A DNA stretch of 64,000 nt from Imbricaverruca yamaguchii (taxonomy: Eukaryota; Arthropoda; Thecostraca; Neoverrucidae), in NCBI GenBank assembly GCA_034440575.1, contig JAOTOL010001625.1, forward strand, positions 2,451,501 to 2,515,500, given 5' to 3'. The position numbers and the translations under genes were made by a program. Position 1 is the first letter of the stretch. The number at the start of each line of letters is the position of its first letter. Shown here one piece after another: positions 47,719-60,226 of this stretch. A model generated the notes under the pieces. That model searched no databases. It saw nothing but the letters and a program-made list of their open reading frames with translations, and was not told the origin of the DNA.

Positions 47719-48060
47719 GGACGAAAAGGAGATTGTCCAAATTAGGGCCTCCAATAGGAGGCCCATAATTTGAAAAAGGAGCTACCTAGGAGAGGGTAGG
47801 AGGTCCCAGAAATCAAGAGGGGTGCGAAAAATTTCCACGGAGGCCCCCAGGACGAAAAAGGGGCCCAGGACGAAAAGAAGGCCTCCAGGACGAAAACGAG
47901 GCCCCAGGATGAAAAGGAGGCCAAGGACGAAAAGGACATTCCTAGGACAAAAGGGAGGTCCCAGGACGTAAAGGAGGCCTCCATAACGAAAATGAGGCCC
48001 CATGGACGAAAAGGAGATTGTCCAAATTAGGGGCCTCCATAAGGAAGCCCAGCATGTAGC
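47719..48060. repeat. Degenerate ccaggacgaaaagga-type repeat
   Basis: ccaggacgaaaaggagg recurs in varied form about every 20-30 bases. A 28-bp word containing gaaaaggagattgtccaaat is repeated exactly at 47719-47746 and 48004-48031, 285 bp apart, bracketing the repeat. Confidence 0.75.
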
Positions 48061-48800
48061 GTTGTATGTTTTTGAGAGGGCACTTGCCCCCCCCCCCCCC
48101 CCCTCCCCCCCCAATGTTGGCTGCCCTCACCCCAATGATTTCAATCTTTAACATGGCACCATTAAAAATATCAAAAAATTTCCTGTTTTTCTTTGCAATA
48201 TGCAAAGACGTAAGTTAATAGAATGTTCGTTTAATTTTTAACCAATTTTTGTCAGAAAAAAAGAATAAAGATCATGAACATTCTCAAAATTTTGACAAAT
48301 TCTCACAAGAGCGAATAATTCCATCATCTTCATCGTGTCCAGAGACGTGTTTGTTCATTTTGTCTTGAAATGTCTGTTCTAAAGGAAAAAGTTGAACCCA
48401 ACCTAATCTAATTAAACCTAACTCTTAGTTTTCCTCATGGAGATAAACTGTGTGCAAAATTTATCTTAAAGATACCTTAAGCAGCAATACTACCCTTTTA
48501 ATTTTAATGACTTTTTTCAAGCAAGAGCTTAGCAAGGTTTACTTTGTTTTTTATGAAGCATATCTTTATTCTTCATTATATCTTACCCTACTTGAAGACC
48601 CACTTCTTGCTATTATTTTGTTTTCCAACTGAAAACTAAAGAGTACGTGAGCGCTAGGAATGGCTGAGATGCAACATGTTGGCTGACCTTGCAAAACAAA
48701 TCTGATAAATATACGTCAAATATCACTTGTTTATCTTTCAAAATATGCGTGTCGTACATCGTTTCATCCTGTTTGCATGCAAATGATCTGGGAAGACCAG
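48061..48800. other. No recognisable feature
   Basis: A C-run at about 48088-48112, then AT-rich sequence without genes. Confidence 0.4.
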
Positions 48801-48819
48801 CGGGGTTTATGCTGGCTCA

Positions 48820-49114
48820 TAAATCCCATCAGGGTCTAGGCTTCCCCACCGGGATTTCTTAGTGGGAATCCTGGAGAATTATCACTGGGAATAGCATAAA
48901 ATCCCCTGGAGACTGTGTAGGAATCCCATGGTGGATTCCCATAGGGAACCGCATGGGATTTCCACACGATTGTCTCATGGGGAATCCCACATGATTGTCT
49001 CACGATTGTCTCCCACATGATTGTCTCACGATTGTCTCCCACATGATTGTTTCCCACACATTGTTTCATGTCCTGACAAGGACAATCCCATGCAAGTTGA
49101 CGGGTCAATCCCAT
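48820..49114. repeat. Short repeats of cccatgggattcc and cacgattgtctc type
   Basis: Variants of aatcccatgggattcc recur at 48840-48960. A 26-bp unit (cacatgattgtctcacgatt plus gtctcc) is tandem at about 48988-49045. Confidence 0.75.
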
Positions 49115-50213
49115 TGGATTTTTTTACTAGGGAGGAGGCCCCCAATTTGGCAGATAATGCCCCTGGAACATGAGAGAAAGCCCCATGCCATTTTAAAGGG
49201 GATCCAGGACATAAGAGGAGGTCCTCCAAGACGATAAGAGAGGACCATTGAATATATAGGAGGGTAGGACACATAAGGAGACATTGAAAACTGGCAAAGA
49301 GGCTCCAGGAAAGGAGACGAGATCCTTAAGACGCGAGATGAGGCCTATAATTTGCAAGAAGAAGCCCCTAAGAAATAGTAGTCATGCCGGGGTACTTGAG
49401 AATCACGATATGGGCCCAAAAACATAAGGCCGGAGCCCCTCAAAATCACGCTGAGCCTGGGGGTACCAAAAATTAACGGCCAGACCATGAAAATCACCCT
49501 AGTGGCACGACGGGTCGTACCGTTCTACAACAGCCTCATTGGAACCAAAACAAATGAAGCCGGAGCAACGAAAAGCAATCCGGACATCGATGATCACTCT
49601 AGGCCCCAACAATCACGCCAAAATCCCTCAAAATGTATTGGACCCCCAAAAGATGTCGAGGCCGCTAAAGCTCGCGTTAGGGATCCAAGCAAATGACATC
49701 GGGGCCCAAAAGATCACATTGACAAAAAAGTCGAGTCGCAGTCTTTGAAAACACCCTGGAGACCCAGAAGGCCGTGCCGAGGCCCCAAAAGCTGCAGCTG
49801 CTCAAAAAAAACAATCTTTATCCGGAATGTCACTCTGGGACAAAAATATGCTCCATCAGTGGCCGCAGTGACATATCAAGGGGGCAAATGCCCCTTCCAT
49901 CCTGAAAGGGATAAGCTCCCAAGAGTCGTGCCTGGGCTCCAAAAGTCACGCTGGGGCCACCAAAATTCGCGTCGGTCCACCAGAATTCGCGCAGGGGTCT
50001 CCAAAAAAAATACGCAGGCCACGAAAATCTCGCTCAGAGGCCCGAAAACTTGCAATAGGAACCGACGAAACCGCATTGAGGCAACAGCTAAGTACAACGC
50101 ATCCCACAAACTCGAATCGGTCCCCCAAAATATCGCGCGCGGAACCCACAATTCCCATCGGTAGTCCCGCCGAGGCTCCAAAAATTTGGCGTCTAGGGTC
50201 TCACGTAAGCACA
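49115..50213 (+). repeat. Field of degenerate 25-35-nt units
   Basis: Words of the type ccccaaaaatcacgctgggg recur throughout at 25-35-base spacing with heavy divergence (tcaaaatcacgctgag, ccaaaagtcacgctgggg, ccaccaaaattcgcg). All are in the same orientation and continue directly into the left arm of the large inverted repeat. Frames are short and broken. Confidence 0.7.
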
Positions 50214-52283
50214 GTGTGACCACAATAACCGAATCGATATCCCACAAAAAATCAAGCTGGAGCTCTTCAAAATAAGGATGGATTCCACAAAATAAATGCT
50301 CGAGTCAGGAAAATTCGCTCTGGAGCACCAAACATATTGCCAGATGCCATTACAAATTGTGTATGGTACCGAAAAATATACCGGATCTCGAAAAATCAAT
50401 TTGAGACACAAAACATGGAGCCAGAGACTCGAAAATTCAGGCCGGAATTCGGACATTTTTTTAATCAGAAAAGATACACAAAAATCGCGTTGAGCACAGG
50501 AAACTGGCGTTGGGTCCTCGCAGCCACGCGCCTTGGCGCAATAAGTCGCACTAGGACGCGCCGAATCCACAAATTCGTACTGGACCCCCACAGATGTGCG
50601 TCAGAAGCCCCAGATAACAACGGGACAAAACAGCCAAAATGAACAACGGGACCCTACTTGCACAACGGGGCCCGACAATACAATTGGCCTTCCAAAGCGC
50701 CACATAGTCTCCCAAAAAGCGGCAGGGCCTTAACACATGAGTTGCAGCCATAAATAAACATATCTGGACTTTTTTAATACACAGGAAGCTGTCAAGGCAC
50801 ACAGAGGCCATGAGAACCAATAATGGCCTGCCAAAAAGGCTGAGGCCGCAAAAGGCAACATGGTTCTAAAACGAACGAAAAGACCGGGCGCTAAAAAAAG
50901 ACATAGGGATCTTCGAAAACGCCTTCACTTGTAAAAAAATCATCGGTGCACAAAAAAGGCAACAAACTATGAGAGAAACAGTGGTTTCGAAAATGTATTC
51001 GGCCCCTAGAAAAATGGATTGGAGCCATAGGACACATCCCGTTGACCAAGAAAGGCGCAACGGGTCCAAAAGAGAACAATGAGGAAGGGCCTCGGTTCGA
51101 TAGCCATTCTGGGAGGATAGCAGCAAAGATATGAGGTGCATCAAAGGTCAGCGGAATCCGCAGTTCATAACTACCAGAAAATGTGGGAGGTACGGAACTA
51201 ATGATCAGATTTAATTAATCGACTTTTCGCAGCTAGCGCCCATACGAAGTATCCCAGCACGTCAAATATGGCGCAAGTCATGTGGCAACAATTAGTAAAG
51301 TCCAGTAAAAACCGTAGCATCGCATGAAGTGTGGGGAATGCGCCGAATGTGCAAGGTGAGCGTGCACGTGTATGAACGCTGGCGCGGTGGCGACAGGGAG
51401 ATATGAACTGGAATAATTGAAAGTGGAAAATTGTACATTTTAAAGTGATAGGTAATATATTTTACATTGAAATTAGGGCTTAATACATTCTCGAAACTAA
51501 TGCTTGTTTTAAGGTTTCGTTGCTTTTGTATGCACCGAGTTTTTCACGTCCCATGGTGTTGTCGAAGATCACGATGTGCTTATTTAAATCCCGGTCTTTT
51601 ATTCGTTTTGGAACAATTTTGCCTTCTGAGGCCCCAACCACTTTTGTCAGACCCTTGTGCGCAACATGGCCCCTGTGTGCCTTGAGAGCTTCCAGTGTAT
51701 TTTGTAGAGCTCCAGATAGATTTTGAGATCAAACAATTTAAGCGGCGTTGAATTTGTGGCTGGAACGCATGTCTTAAGCCCTGTCGTTTTTTTTTTGGAG
51801 ACCGTGAGCTTTAGAAGGTCAGCTGTATTTTTCTCCCCCCCCCCCATTGTGCTCTTAGGATCCCACTGTGTTTATTTTGGTCTTCAGACGCACATTTGTG
51901 GGCCCCAGCACGATGTGGATGCTTCGGTGCGATTTTTATGGGTTCCAGCCCGACTTATCCCTCCCATGCGCTTGGTTCCGGGGGCCCAACGCCAGTTGTC
52001 TGGACTTAGCGCGATGTTTGTGGATCTCTTTTTTCTCATAAAGTCTGAATCCCGGCCTGATTTTTCGAGACCCTGGCGCCATGTATTTGTATCCCACCTA
52101 TTGTTTTCGAGATCCGGTATGTTTCTCGGTATCGCACGCACTTTGTGAAGGCATCTAGTAATATGTTCGGTGATCCAGAGACATTTTCATGACCCGGACA
52201 TTTATTTTTTTGAATCCCTCTTCATTTTGGAGGGCTCCAGCTTGATATCTTCAAATACCGATCCGGTTTGTGTGGTACAGGTG
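50214..52283. repeat. Large imperfect inverted repeat, about 800-bp arms
   Basis: The left arm 50214-51008 and the reverse complement of 51472-52283 align colinearly. Exact matches include a 17-base word (ataccggatctcgaaaa, 50378-50394; mirrored 52104-52120) and a 20-base near-match at 50793-50812 versus 51665-51684 (one mismatch). By eye the arms are roughly 70% identical with small indels, around an axis near 51240 and a 463-bp spacer (51009-51471) without similarity. The arms consist of the same 25-35-nt degenerate units as the sequence to the left. No transposase frame is present. Confidence 0.88.
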
Positions 52284-52839
52284 TAGTTTCAGCAGGGTTA
52301 GGTGACTTATCAAGGGATACCAAAAGAAAGCCTTAGAACTGGGTGGAGGAGTTAGGGTTGAAATCGGACGAATCAGAAACGAAAGTGCTAGAGTATGCCC
52401 CTCCACAGAAGAATTCAGTTGATCACTTTTTTATTTATTTCGAAGGTCCCCTTTGACAAATAGCGGTATAAGTCCAAGGACTACTTTAATGGGTGTAGGT
52501 GGACCCCCTGCAAATCCGTTTGCTCCTCTTCCTTGACGCAAATATAGGTACTGAACTGGTTCCTCAATAATTTTCAGAAACATACGCCCATGGGGCAAAG
52601 CGCACAATTTAAAGGACAAATTAACCCTCACAAGCATACAAAACAACACCCATGCCCCATATAAAATGGGAGGAATGATGTATTTAAATGCATTTACTGC
52701 CTACGAACTTCCTTTCTATTGTACGGCCTGCATGATTAGAGTTACCCAGTTGCCATATCTTCGCAACATCATTCACAAAACGGTGCGGCTCGGTCGTCCG
52801 ATCACTTTCCCTCGCGAAGCACGCATCTGTATATTCATC
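52284..52839. other. No recognisable feature
   Basis: Single-copy-looking sequence between the inverted repeat and the next retroelement. Confidence 0.4.
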
Positions 52840-53610
52840 GGAACTTGCCGCCATTTTGAAAGCGCTCTGTTGAATTGAAGTGTCAGGAGGTGATCATCAT
52901 GTGATTTTTACTGACTCCTTATGCAGTCTTTTCGCGGCGAACACATTTTATCCCTCCAACCCACTTGTGCGTGATATCCTAAGGTGTCTTACTGCTGTGC
53001 ACCGCCTGGGGCGGCGGGTAGTTCTTTGTTGGCTTCATGGACATTTTTTAATTGCTGGGAATGAGTTGGCGGACGCTGCGGCGAGGCGAGCGGCGCATGC
53101 CCAGTGTACTCGGTCTCAGCCCGTTCCCGCCACGGATCATTACCGACAGATCTCCATTTTTCTCCGCAACAAGTGGCAAACAATGGTGGACGCGACTCAA
53201 GCGAACAAGCTGAGAGCCATCAAGTCACGTTTGGAACCATGGGGTTCGTCCCGTCGTATGCTTAGGAAAGAAGAGGTTACATTGTGTCGTCTCCTCATAG
53301 GGCACACTTACGCCAAGCACGGTTATTTGCTATGCGGTGGTGACAGACCTCAGTGCACCAGATGTCGATCACCACTGATAGTTCGCCACGTTCTGTTCTC
53401 TTGTCCTTTATATGCTGAACAACGTAGATGCTATTTTGGATTTCTCCAGATGGCCTCTCTTAGCAACGTACTTTCCAACAGCTCTCCCATTGTCCAATCA
53501 GGGCAAGTGGTCGATTTCTTATACGAAGTGTCATTTTCAACTATATATACCCCTCATCGATAGCCATGAGGTGAAAACTGTGTTAGAAAATAAAGCGGTG
53601 TCCGCTTATT
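52840..53610 (+). mobile_element. 5'-truncated non-LTR retrotransposon, 3' end only
   Basis: Contains only the end of RNase H, the C-terminal zinc-knuckle region and about 50 bp of 3' sequence that includes AATAAAG at 53589. It is from the same general group as the 11.8-kb element but far less decayed. The 5' border is approximate. Confidence 0.82.
52880..53563 (+). pseudogene. ORF2 C-terminus: RNase H end plus zinc knuckle
   Basis: An uninterrupted frame of 227 codons. HHVIFTDSLCSLFAANTF corresponds to the RNase H block with the third catalytic Asp. VVLCWLHGHFLIAGNELADAAAR is the WVPgHsGIxGNExAD block, with the His and final Asp present and the Val-Pro replaced by Leu-His. After a linker comes LRKEEVTLCRLLIGHTYAKH and the knuckle CTRCRSPLIVRHVLFSC (CX2CX8HX4C), then a hydrophobic tail ending at the TAG. 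The first half of RNase H and the whole RT are absent, so this is a dead 5'-truncated insertion. The Met at the start is not a real start codon. Confidence 0.82.
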
Positions 53611-55861
53611 GACGCTTGGTACCGCTTCTAACCGCATCGCCATGAACATATGAGTTATGGGCTCAATATGACCAGAGCAGCCGAAGCGTCCGAAAGCGCA
53701 AATAACTAATATTTACGGAACGGTACAGCACAGCGAAAACCATTGGTGTGACGGCGTAGAATTTGAAGGTTTTGCATCATGTATGAACTGTCATTGTTGC
53801 ACTGTTGCATTGTCATTTATGCATTGTTTCTCAATGATTGTTCTTGCCGTGAATATATTCGCCAAGAGTTAGCTATTTCATCTTGTGTCATAAGTGCCTT
53901 GCAGCCAGCACCAAATGTTATAAAAATCAACAAATTCCTAAGTTGGCGATTAGAAATCCAATGCAATCCACGTGGTCACCTTCGCGAAATTATCGGCCTA
54001 AGACTGAGAAATGATCGTTTAAGACATCAAGCTGGTGGAAATAAATAAACAGTAGTGATGAATCTAGCCATATTCAGTTATACTCGTGGGATATAAAAGT
54101 GAGTTGATCAATGAGAGATACTTGTAAGATATGCTCAGCACCAGCCACGCCAACTCACTGCAATCTAAAGGCCAGCGGAAGGATTATTCTGGTCGAGAAA
54201 GCATTGAGACGTTGGTTTGTTTTGACACGTAGGTGGTTATCCACATATTATTAATTAATACCATGGTATAGTCCAGTTTTCAGCAAAAAATGAGTATTGC
54301 TGTTGCGTTTTGAATAAATGGTGCACGATGCCATGACCAAACAAGACATCAATATGTAATCATGTTCTTATTCCCGAACCATACTAGAAGCCTAAAAAGC
54401 AATATGAGGCGCTCACACAATGGAGGCCCATTTCGGGAGCAGGAGGCCCCGTTTCGACCTTGCCCCCCCCCCCCCATGGAATAATTTCGTGGCGACGCCA
54501 CTGAATGCACTAACAACAACACTTAGCAGAAACAATTAACTAACAATGAACAATTAACTAGAATAACAGACTAATAACTAGAGCAAAAAGGATTAATAAC
54601 AAGAACATAAATAATGAGTAATGCTAGAAGAGCCGAAGTTGCCTATCTCCTCTACTCCTATTCACTTGTTGCCAGCATCACAATGTTATGCTTTCCATGT
54701 TCAGCATCGTTTTCATGCAGTCATTTCGTTTAAATTCTCCCACCACGAGGGTTCGATGAAATTAGGCATGCATTGATTCGTAGTTTTTGAGTCGCGAAAT
54801 CATAAAATTGTGTGCGTGTTTTTGAAAGCGTGCCTGTTTTAAAATCTTATAATTTATTTTGGTGAAACTGGAATTCACGCTTAACGTTAAAAAAAACTGT
54901 GGAATCGTGAAGTCGTCAATTCGTAATCTTGATGAAACTGGGCCCCATTCTCCAGCACCCGAGCGCCACCACGTCGGCTGTAAACGCTGTACCGCAATAC
55001 CGTTTTGTCGAGCGGTACAGCCTATCACTGGCTCCGAATACTGTGCTGGATATGACCGTTAACCCGGGACGCTATGGGGGTTACCTAGCATTTGGCGTGT
55101 CAATGGCTTCACTCTTGTCGAAGGCAATCTGTGATAGCTGTTTTTGCCGCTACAATTGTAATTGTGGAAGCCTAAGCCACCTGTCCACTTGCTAACTTCT
55201 CGGTTTATTCTCCATACGTTTAGCCAAACTCCTTGAACACCTTTGCCTGGTCAGTTAAGGCTGTCGGTTGCTCAAATGAGACATTCAAATAGCTTACATT
55301 TTCCACAAGAATTCGTCTTTTTTTAGCAAACTTAAGCAATGAAGTCCACCTCGACTCGATCTAATGTCGGACAAATTGTTTGCGAGATCATTTTTGATCG
55401 GAGTCGCTCTGCTGGTTGTCAGCTATTACAAAGTAGCCTGGGCAACTTCCGAATAAGAAGGGTGGCGCGACGTTATCATGTCACCAAAAAGGAACCAGGA
55501 CGATGCATTACTTTATGCCGCACTTAGCTCCGTAGCCAATAGCATATTTCTCTGTGGCATTGACGGCCGGCGAAAGCCGAGGCTAACAGTTGGATTGATG
55601 GCGAAAATAATTTCCATATCGATCCCGATTCTCCTATAAATCATTCGATTAAAGAATCATTTCGTCAAACGATAAATGTCACCAATTGAGTGCAAAAACG
55701 CTTCAGCTGGGGATTCTGCTGTCATCTACGGATGAAGATCCGTCGGTCAGGTTGGGCTGGCTGGTAGCGTCTGACGTAGGCAGAGATGATTTGTTTTCTA
55801 ATCGAGCGATATGCGGTGGAGTTGTGCTCAGGACCAAATGCTGCGGACTCGGCTCGTCTCG
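53611..55861. other. No recognisable gene; one hAT-like end
   Basis: AT-rich sequence with an aacaattaacta patch at 54515-54600. A C-run followed by ttcgtggcgacgccactg at about 54463-54503 looks like the right end of a hAT-like MITE, but no left end was found. Confidence 0.45.
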
Positions 55862-55862
55862 C

Positions 55863-56020
55863 GGCCGGCGCCTCACGATGGCCGAGAGAGCGCTCCGACC
55901 GCTCCACCGTCCGCTTCCGGGTGTGCCGCTCCAGGCAGGGCGGCCGGCGCCTCACGATGGCCGAGAGAGCGCTCCGACCGCTGCACCGTCCGCTACCGGG
56001 TGTGCCGCTCCAGGCAGGGC
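55863..56020. repeat. 79-bp tandem duplication
   Basis: ggccggcgcctcacgatggc plus the following 59 bases occur twice at a 79-bp offset, with about two differences. The second copy runs into the 54-bp array. Confidence 0.93.
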
Positions 56021-57035
56021 GGCGGACGGTGACAGTGGCAGTCCTGTGGTGCTGTGTGACGGTCCGGGCAGGGCGGCGGACGGTGACAGTGGCAGTCCTG
56101 TGGTGCTGTGTGACGACCCGGGCAGGGCGGAGGACGGTGACAGTGGCAGTCCTGTGGTGCTGTGTGACGGTCCGGGCAGGGCGGCGGACGGTGACAGTGG
56201 CAGTCCTGTGGTGCTGTGTGACGGTCCGGGCAGGGCGGCGGACGGTGACAGTGGCAGTCCTGTGGTGCTGTGTGACGGTCCGGGCAGGGCGGCGGACGGT
56301 GACAGTGGCAGTCCTGTGGTGCTGTGTGACGGTCCGGGCAGGGCGGCGGACGGTGACAGTGGCAGTCCTGTGGTGCTGTGTGGGTCCGGGAGGGCGGCGG
56401 ACGGTGACAGTGGCAGTCCTGTGGTGCTGTGTGACGGTCCGGGCAGGGCGGCGGACGGTGACAGTGGCAGTCCTGTGGTGCTGTGTGACGGTCCGGGCAG
56501 GGCGGCGGACGGTGACAGTGGCAGTCCTGTGGTGCGTGTGACGGTCCGGGCAGGGCGGCGGACGGTGACAGTGGCAGTCCTGTGGTGCTGTGTGACGGTC
56601 CGGGCAGGGCGGCGGACGGTGACAGTGGCAGTCCTGTGGTGCTGTGTGACGGTCCGGGCAGGGCGGCGGACGGTGACAGTGGCAGTCCTGTGGTGCTGTG
56701 TGACGGTCCGGGCAGGGCGGCGGACGGTGACAGTGGCAGCCTGTGGTGCTGTGTGACGGTCCGGGCAGGGCGGCGGACGGTGACAGTGGCAGTCCTGTGG
56801 TGCTGTGTGACGGTCCGGGCAGGGCGGCGGACGGTGACAGTGACAGTCCTGTGGTGCTGTGTGACGACCCGGGCAGGGCGGAGGACGGTGACAGTGGCAG
56901 ACATGTGGTGCTGTGTGACGGTCCGGGCAGGGCGGCGGACGGTGACAGTGGCAGTCCTGTGGTGCTGTGTGACGGTCCGGGCAGGGCGGCGGACGGTGAC
57001 AGTGGCAGACATGTGGTGCTGTGTGACGATCCGGT
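56021..57035. repeat. 54-bp minisatellite, about 18-19 units
   Basis: Units of cggacggtgacagtggcagt plus cctgtggtgctgtgtgacgg plus tccgggcagggcgg. Three units carry 1-4-base deletions (near 56382, 56535 and 56739) that shift frame. Variant units (gacccgggcagggcggagg, gcagacatgtgg) recur on the right side. Long frames on both strands are repeat-encoded. Confidence 0.96.
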
Positions 57036-58163
57036 AGTATTGAGTGATGGTTCTTCAGTTATGGGTAACACCCTCCTCACAAGTGTAAAGACATTGAGAG
57101 CAGTAGTAATGAGGAGTTCATTTTTGCCTGGTGTATTATAGTTATAATAAAGCACATGATAAACCTCCTTCAACGTTTGACTTTCGACAAAGCATCAACT
57201 AAGCTGAGAACAGTGTACTTTCAATGCCGTTGAGTATATACTAGGACTATGTTGCGCTAAAGCTAGTAAAAAGTTGCTGCCAACTAGTTTACTGGCTTCA
57301 AAACGCGACACGGAATATTGAAGAAAAAATGATCACCCACGTTTTCAGATAAAGATAGTAGAAGAACCTTGTACAAGATAGCTTTCAAATTATAGTTTCA
57401 ATGTTCACTCACAAACGCATTTTATCCCTCGCAGTGTGAAATATTCGGCAAGGTGCGATTTTCATACTTGGCTGTTCCGAATTAATTAACGCAGGATCGG
57501 ACGAGCATGTCTTCCGATTCTTTAACCCACCAACCAAGAGTGCCTCCGCGAGGTCATCGAACTAAGATCCACTGAAGCATATTCATTCACAACCCAGCAA
57601 TAGAACAACCAGTGAAGCCGATCTACCCACATTCCAGCAATATAGAAACGAATGGAGTCAGTCCACTCTCACGCGTTCATTCTGAAATTTAACGCTTCCG
57701 AAAGCATCCACCTTAAAAAGGACTCTTGTAAATATCTGAGCAAAGTAATATTACATAAAAATTACGAAGTTCAAAGCAGCCCGTCCACTAATGCAATGTT
57801 GCATAGGAATCGAATAATTCCACTCTCTGAATGGCACATTCTGACATTCTGTAACGAAGACGATAGCCACGTCTACGGGTTTCACTGGAATGAGCACGAC
57901 GCAAATGTTTGCACGAGTCGTGACGATGCGCAGCAGCATGCCGCAGGGTGATGTGAATCTACTGTTGAGGTGGCGCCCGTTCAGTGGCGCATCAGAGCTT
58001 CTAGCGACTCCTGGTGATCGCACTGCCTTGTCTCTGGCGATCCATATTGAGTCCCCCCACCCGCACCCCATCCCCACCCGGCAGCGCGGGTATTCTGACA
58101 GTTGGTGATTGCGACAGATGCACGCGCTGGACTTCCAGCAGCGTTGCGCAGTGAATGGTTCAG
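57036..58163. other. No recognisable feature
   Basis: AT-leaning sequence with no supported gene. Confidence 0.4.
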
Positions 58164-58335
58164 CCGCAATTTGGAACGGTAGCCCGCCGGAGGCGATTTT
58201 CTGCCGTAATTTGTAACGGCAGCCCGCCGGAGGCGATTTTCTGCTGCGATTTTGAACGGCAGCCCGCCGGAGGCGATTTTCTGCCGCAATTTGGAACGGC
58301 AGCCCGCCGGAGGCGATTTTCTGCTGCGATTTAGC
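58164..58335. repeat. 40-bp minisatellite, about 4.3 units
   Basis: ccgcaatttggaacggcagc plus ccgccggaggcgattttctg repeats four times, with alternating ccgcaattt/ctgcgattt starts in the later units. Confidence 0.95.
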
Positions 58336-60226
58336 GGACGGATTCGATATGAAAGATGCGACACACTGGATTTCGTCGTGGCGATGGCGACCAGGATGGA
58401 ATACAGCCTTGTGCTGGACTGTGTAGTCAAGAACATCATCGTTTCCGGAAAATTATCCTCTCCTTGTCTCATTGGAGAGTTGAATGGTGTTCTATATGGC
58501 AGTGAGATGCAACATGCCTCGTGCTTTTTGGGGGAACATGCCCAAGTGTGTGATTTCCCAAACCCTGGCACTGACGCTGGTAGCAGCAGCTGTGCAGCCA
58601 TGCGGGCGACTAATGTTGAACTCAACATTCATGCACTTGTTTTGGTTCATTTGTTATTCCCAAATCCATGATTCATCAATTATAAATATTCCGTAGATAC
58701 GTCGAAGTTCAGAAGTACAAACATCACTTTCGGAGGCTCAAAGGAGAAATCATCCTCTTTGGAATCCATGGCCGGACAATTATTTATCCTTTCCAAATCC
58801 AGGATTTCGTGCTGCAAATCGAACGCTGATATTGGCACACTACGAGATATATGAGACTAGAGGAATGTGAGCGCAGGGAACTACGGCCGAGAGCTCAGTA
58901 AATATACGTAAGCTTACTTATCAAAAACAGCGGGATGTTTCAGGGTACGCTTCTGAACAATTGTTAAAGACAGGCTTTCGGTACAAATGTATTATGATTC
59001 GCCGGCCTACCGTAACAAAACATCGATAACTAAGTTGGCATCAACCCACCTCCAACCCATGTTGTACCAAACAGCTTGTGGTGTAATTGTGCGTGCCTCA
59101 CTATGCCAGCCTGCACCTTATTTTTTGCTGGCAAGGCCTCTTTTGGCTTTGGAGTCGACTGCTTTCCTTCACTTTTTTTTAAAGAACTTCGATGATTCGA
59201 AGCCAAGGGCCAAAGACAAGCGCCTTCGAGTTTGTTTTTGGATATCGCTTTGAAATCGTGCACGATTCTTCTCTTCGGCTTCGACTTTTAAGCAGAAGCC
59301 AATGCTGTCCGGTCTTGCGTAATGTATTGTTCGTACATGCCATATATAGTACATAGGGGCGTAGCTGGAAACTGCTCGCCACTAATTCTTCATTTGCCAA
59401 TGTTGGTGCGTTGCGCACTGAGCAACCCTGTTCACAGCTGTTGAGAAAGGAACCCGGCTGAATGATTTGATGATGCCAGGAATGTGGCATGTCCCGTTTC
59501 CCTCACTCTTTATTCTCAAAGCGTGTATAACCACACACAGAAGTACAGAGGTTTGTCGGCTAAAATGGTCGATAGTGAACAGTCAGTAGGTCCTGTATGG
59601 CAAGATTTGACTTGAGAATACAATTCACTGACCTGGAGCCAAATTACAGCCTTTCAAGCTGTGCAACCTCCCAGTGATGCTTACTTAGGCAGTGGCAAAT
59701 TCGAACTGATTGTGGAGGGGGTGGCCCGATCATGAGTGGGGAGTCACTGTTCCTGCAAATAGCATGTTAAACCATACTCCTGGTGGCCAAGAGTGTCGGA
59801 GATGCCCTCGAGCCACCTGAGATATGTCCTCGGGGAAAAAGGCCCGCAGCGGACACGGTCGGTGGCGCTCGCGTTGACAAGGATTGATAGTGTGCTGAAC
59901 TTGATGACAAATTCTTTCCAGAAAAAGTGATTATCTTCTGAACCTGGGCATGTCGTGGGGATTGTGGATTTGTTGGAGTGTCTCAGCGGCCATATTGATA
60001 CTAAGTCATAATTGACACAGGATGGGCTTCATACTTACTACTCTGAAAACAGCGGGATGTTTCCTAGCATGCTTCTGGGAAAATGTTGATGATTGGCTTT
60101 CGGTACGAATGCATTATCATGATGCACCCGCCTGTTCTAACTACGTCTGCCCAAACAAGCCACACTTAAGGGAAATGTAGATTCGTACTCACCCCACGGT
60201 CCCCCACTGCATTTTTACTTCTTCTT
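58336..60226. other. No recognisable gene; dispersed repeat pair
   Basis: 58923-58999 and 60045-60122 are diverged direct copies sharing aacagcgggatgtttc, gcttctg and ggctttcggtac. A ggggcgtagctggaa word at 59356 resembles a hAT-like left end without a partner. The frames near 58350-58670 are unidentified. Confidence 0.45.

Noticed and set aside
50561..51144. Short minus-strand frames with hydrophobic stretches inside the inverted repeat
   Set aside because: They are short, broken and made from the degenerate repeat units. The mirrored arm does not preserve them.
55722..57173. A 483-codon minus-strand frame rich in His-Cys-Arg-Pro repeats
   Set aside because: It is wholly encoded by the 54-bp and 79-bp repeats, whose period is or nears a multiple of three. 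The few indels move it between frames.
58252..58671. 139-codon plus-strand frame and the opposite 215-codon frame
   Set aside because: Part is the 40-bp repeat and the remainder showed no motif I could tie to any transposase or host family on either strand.
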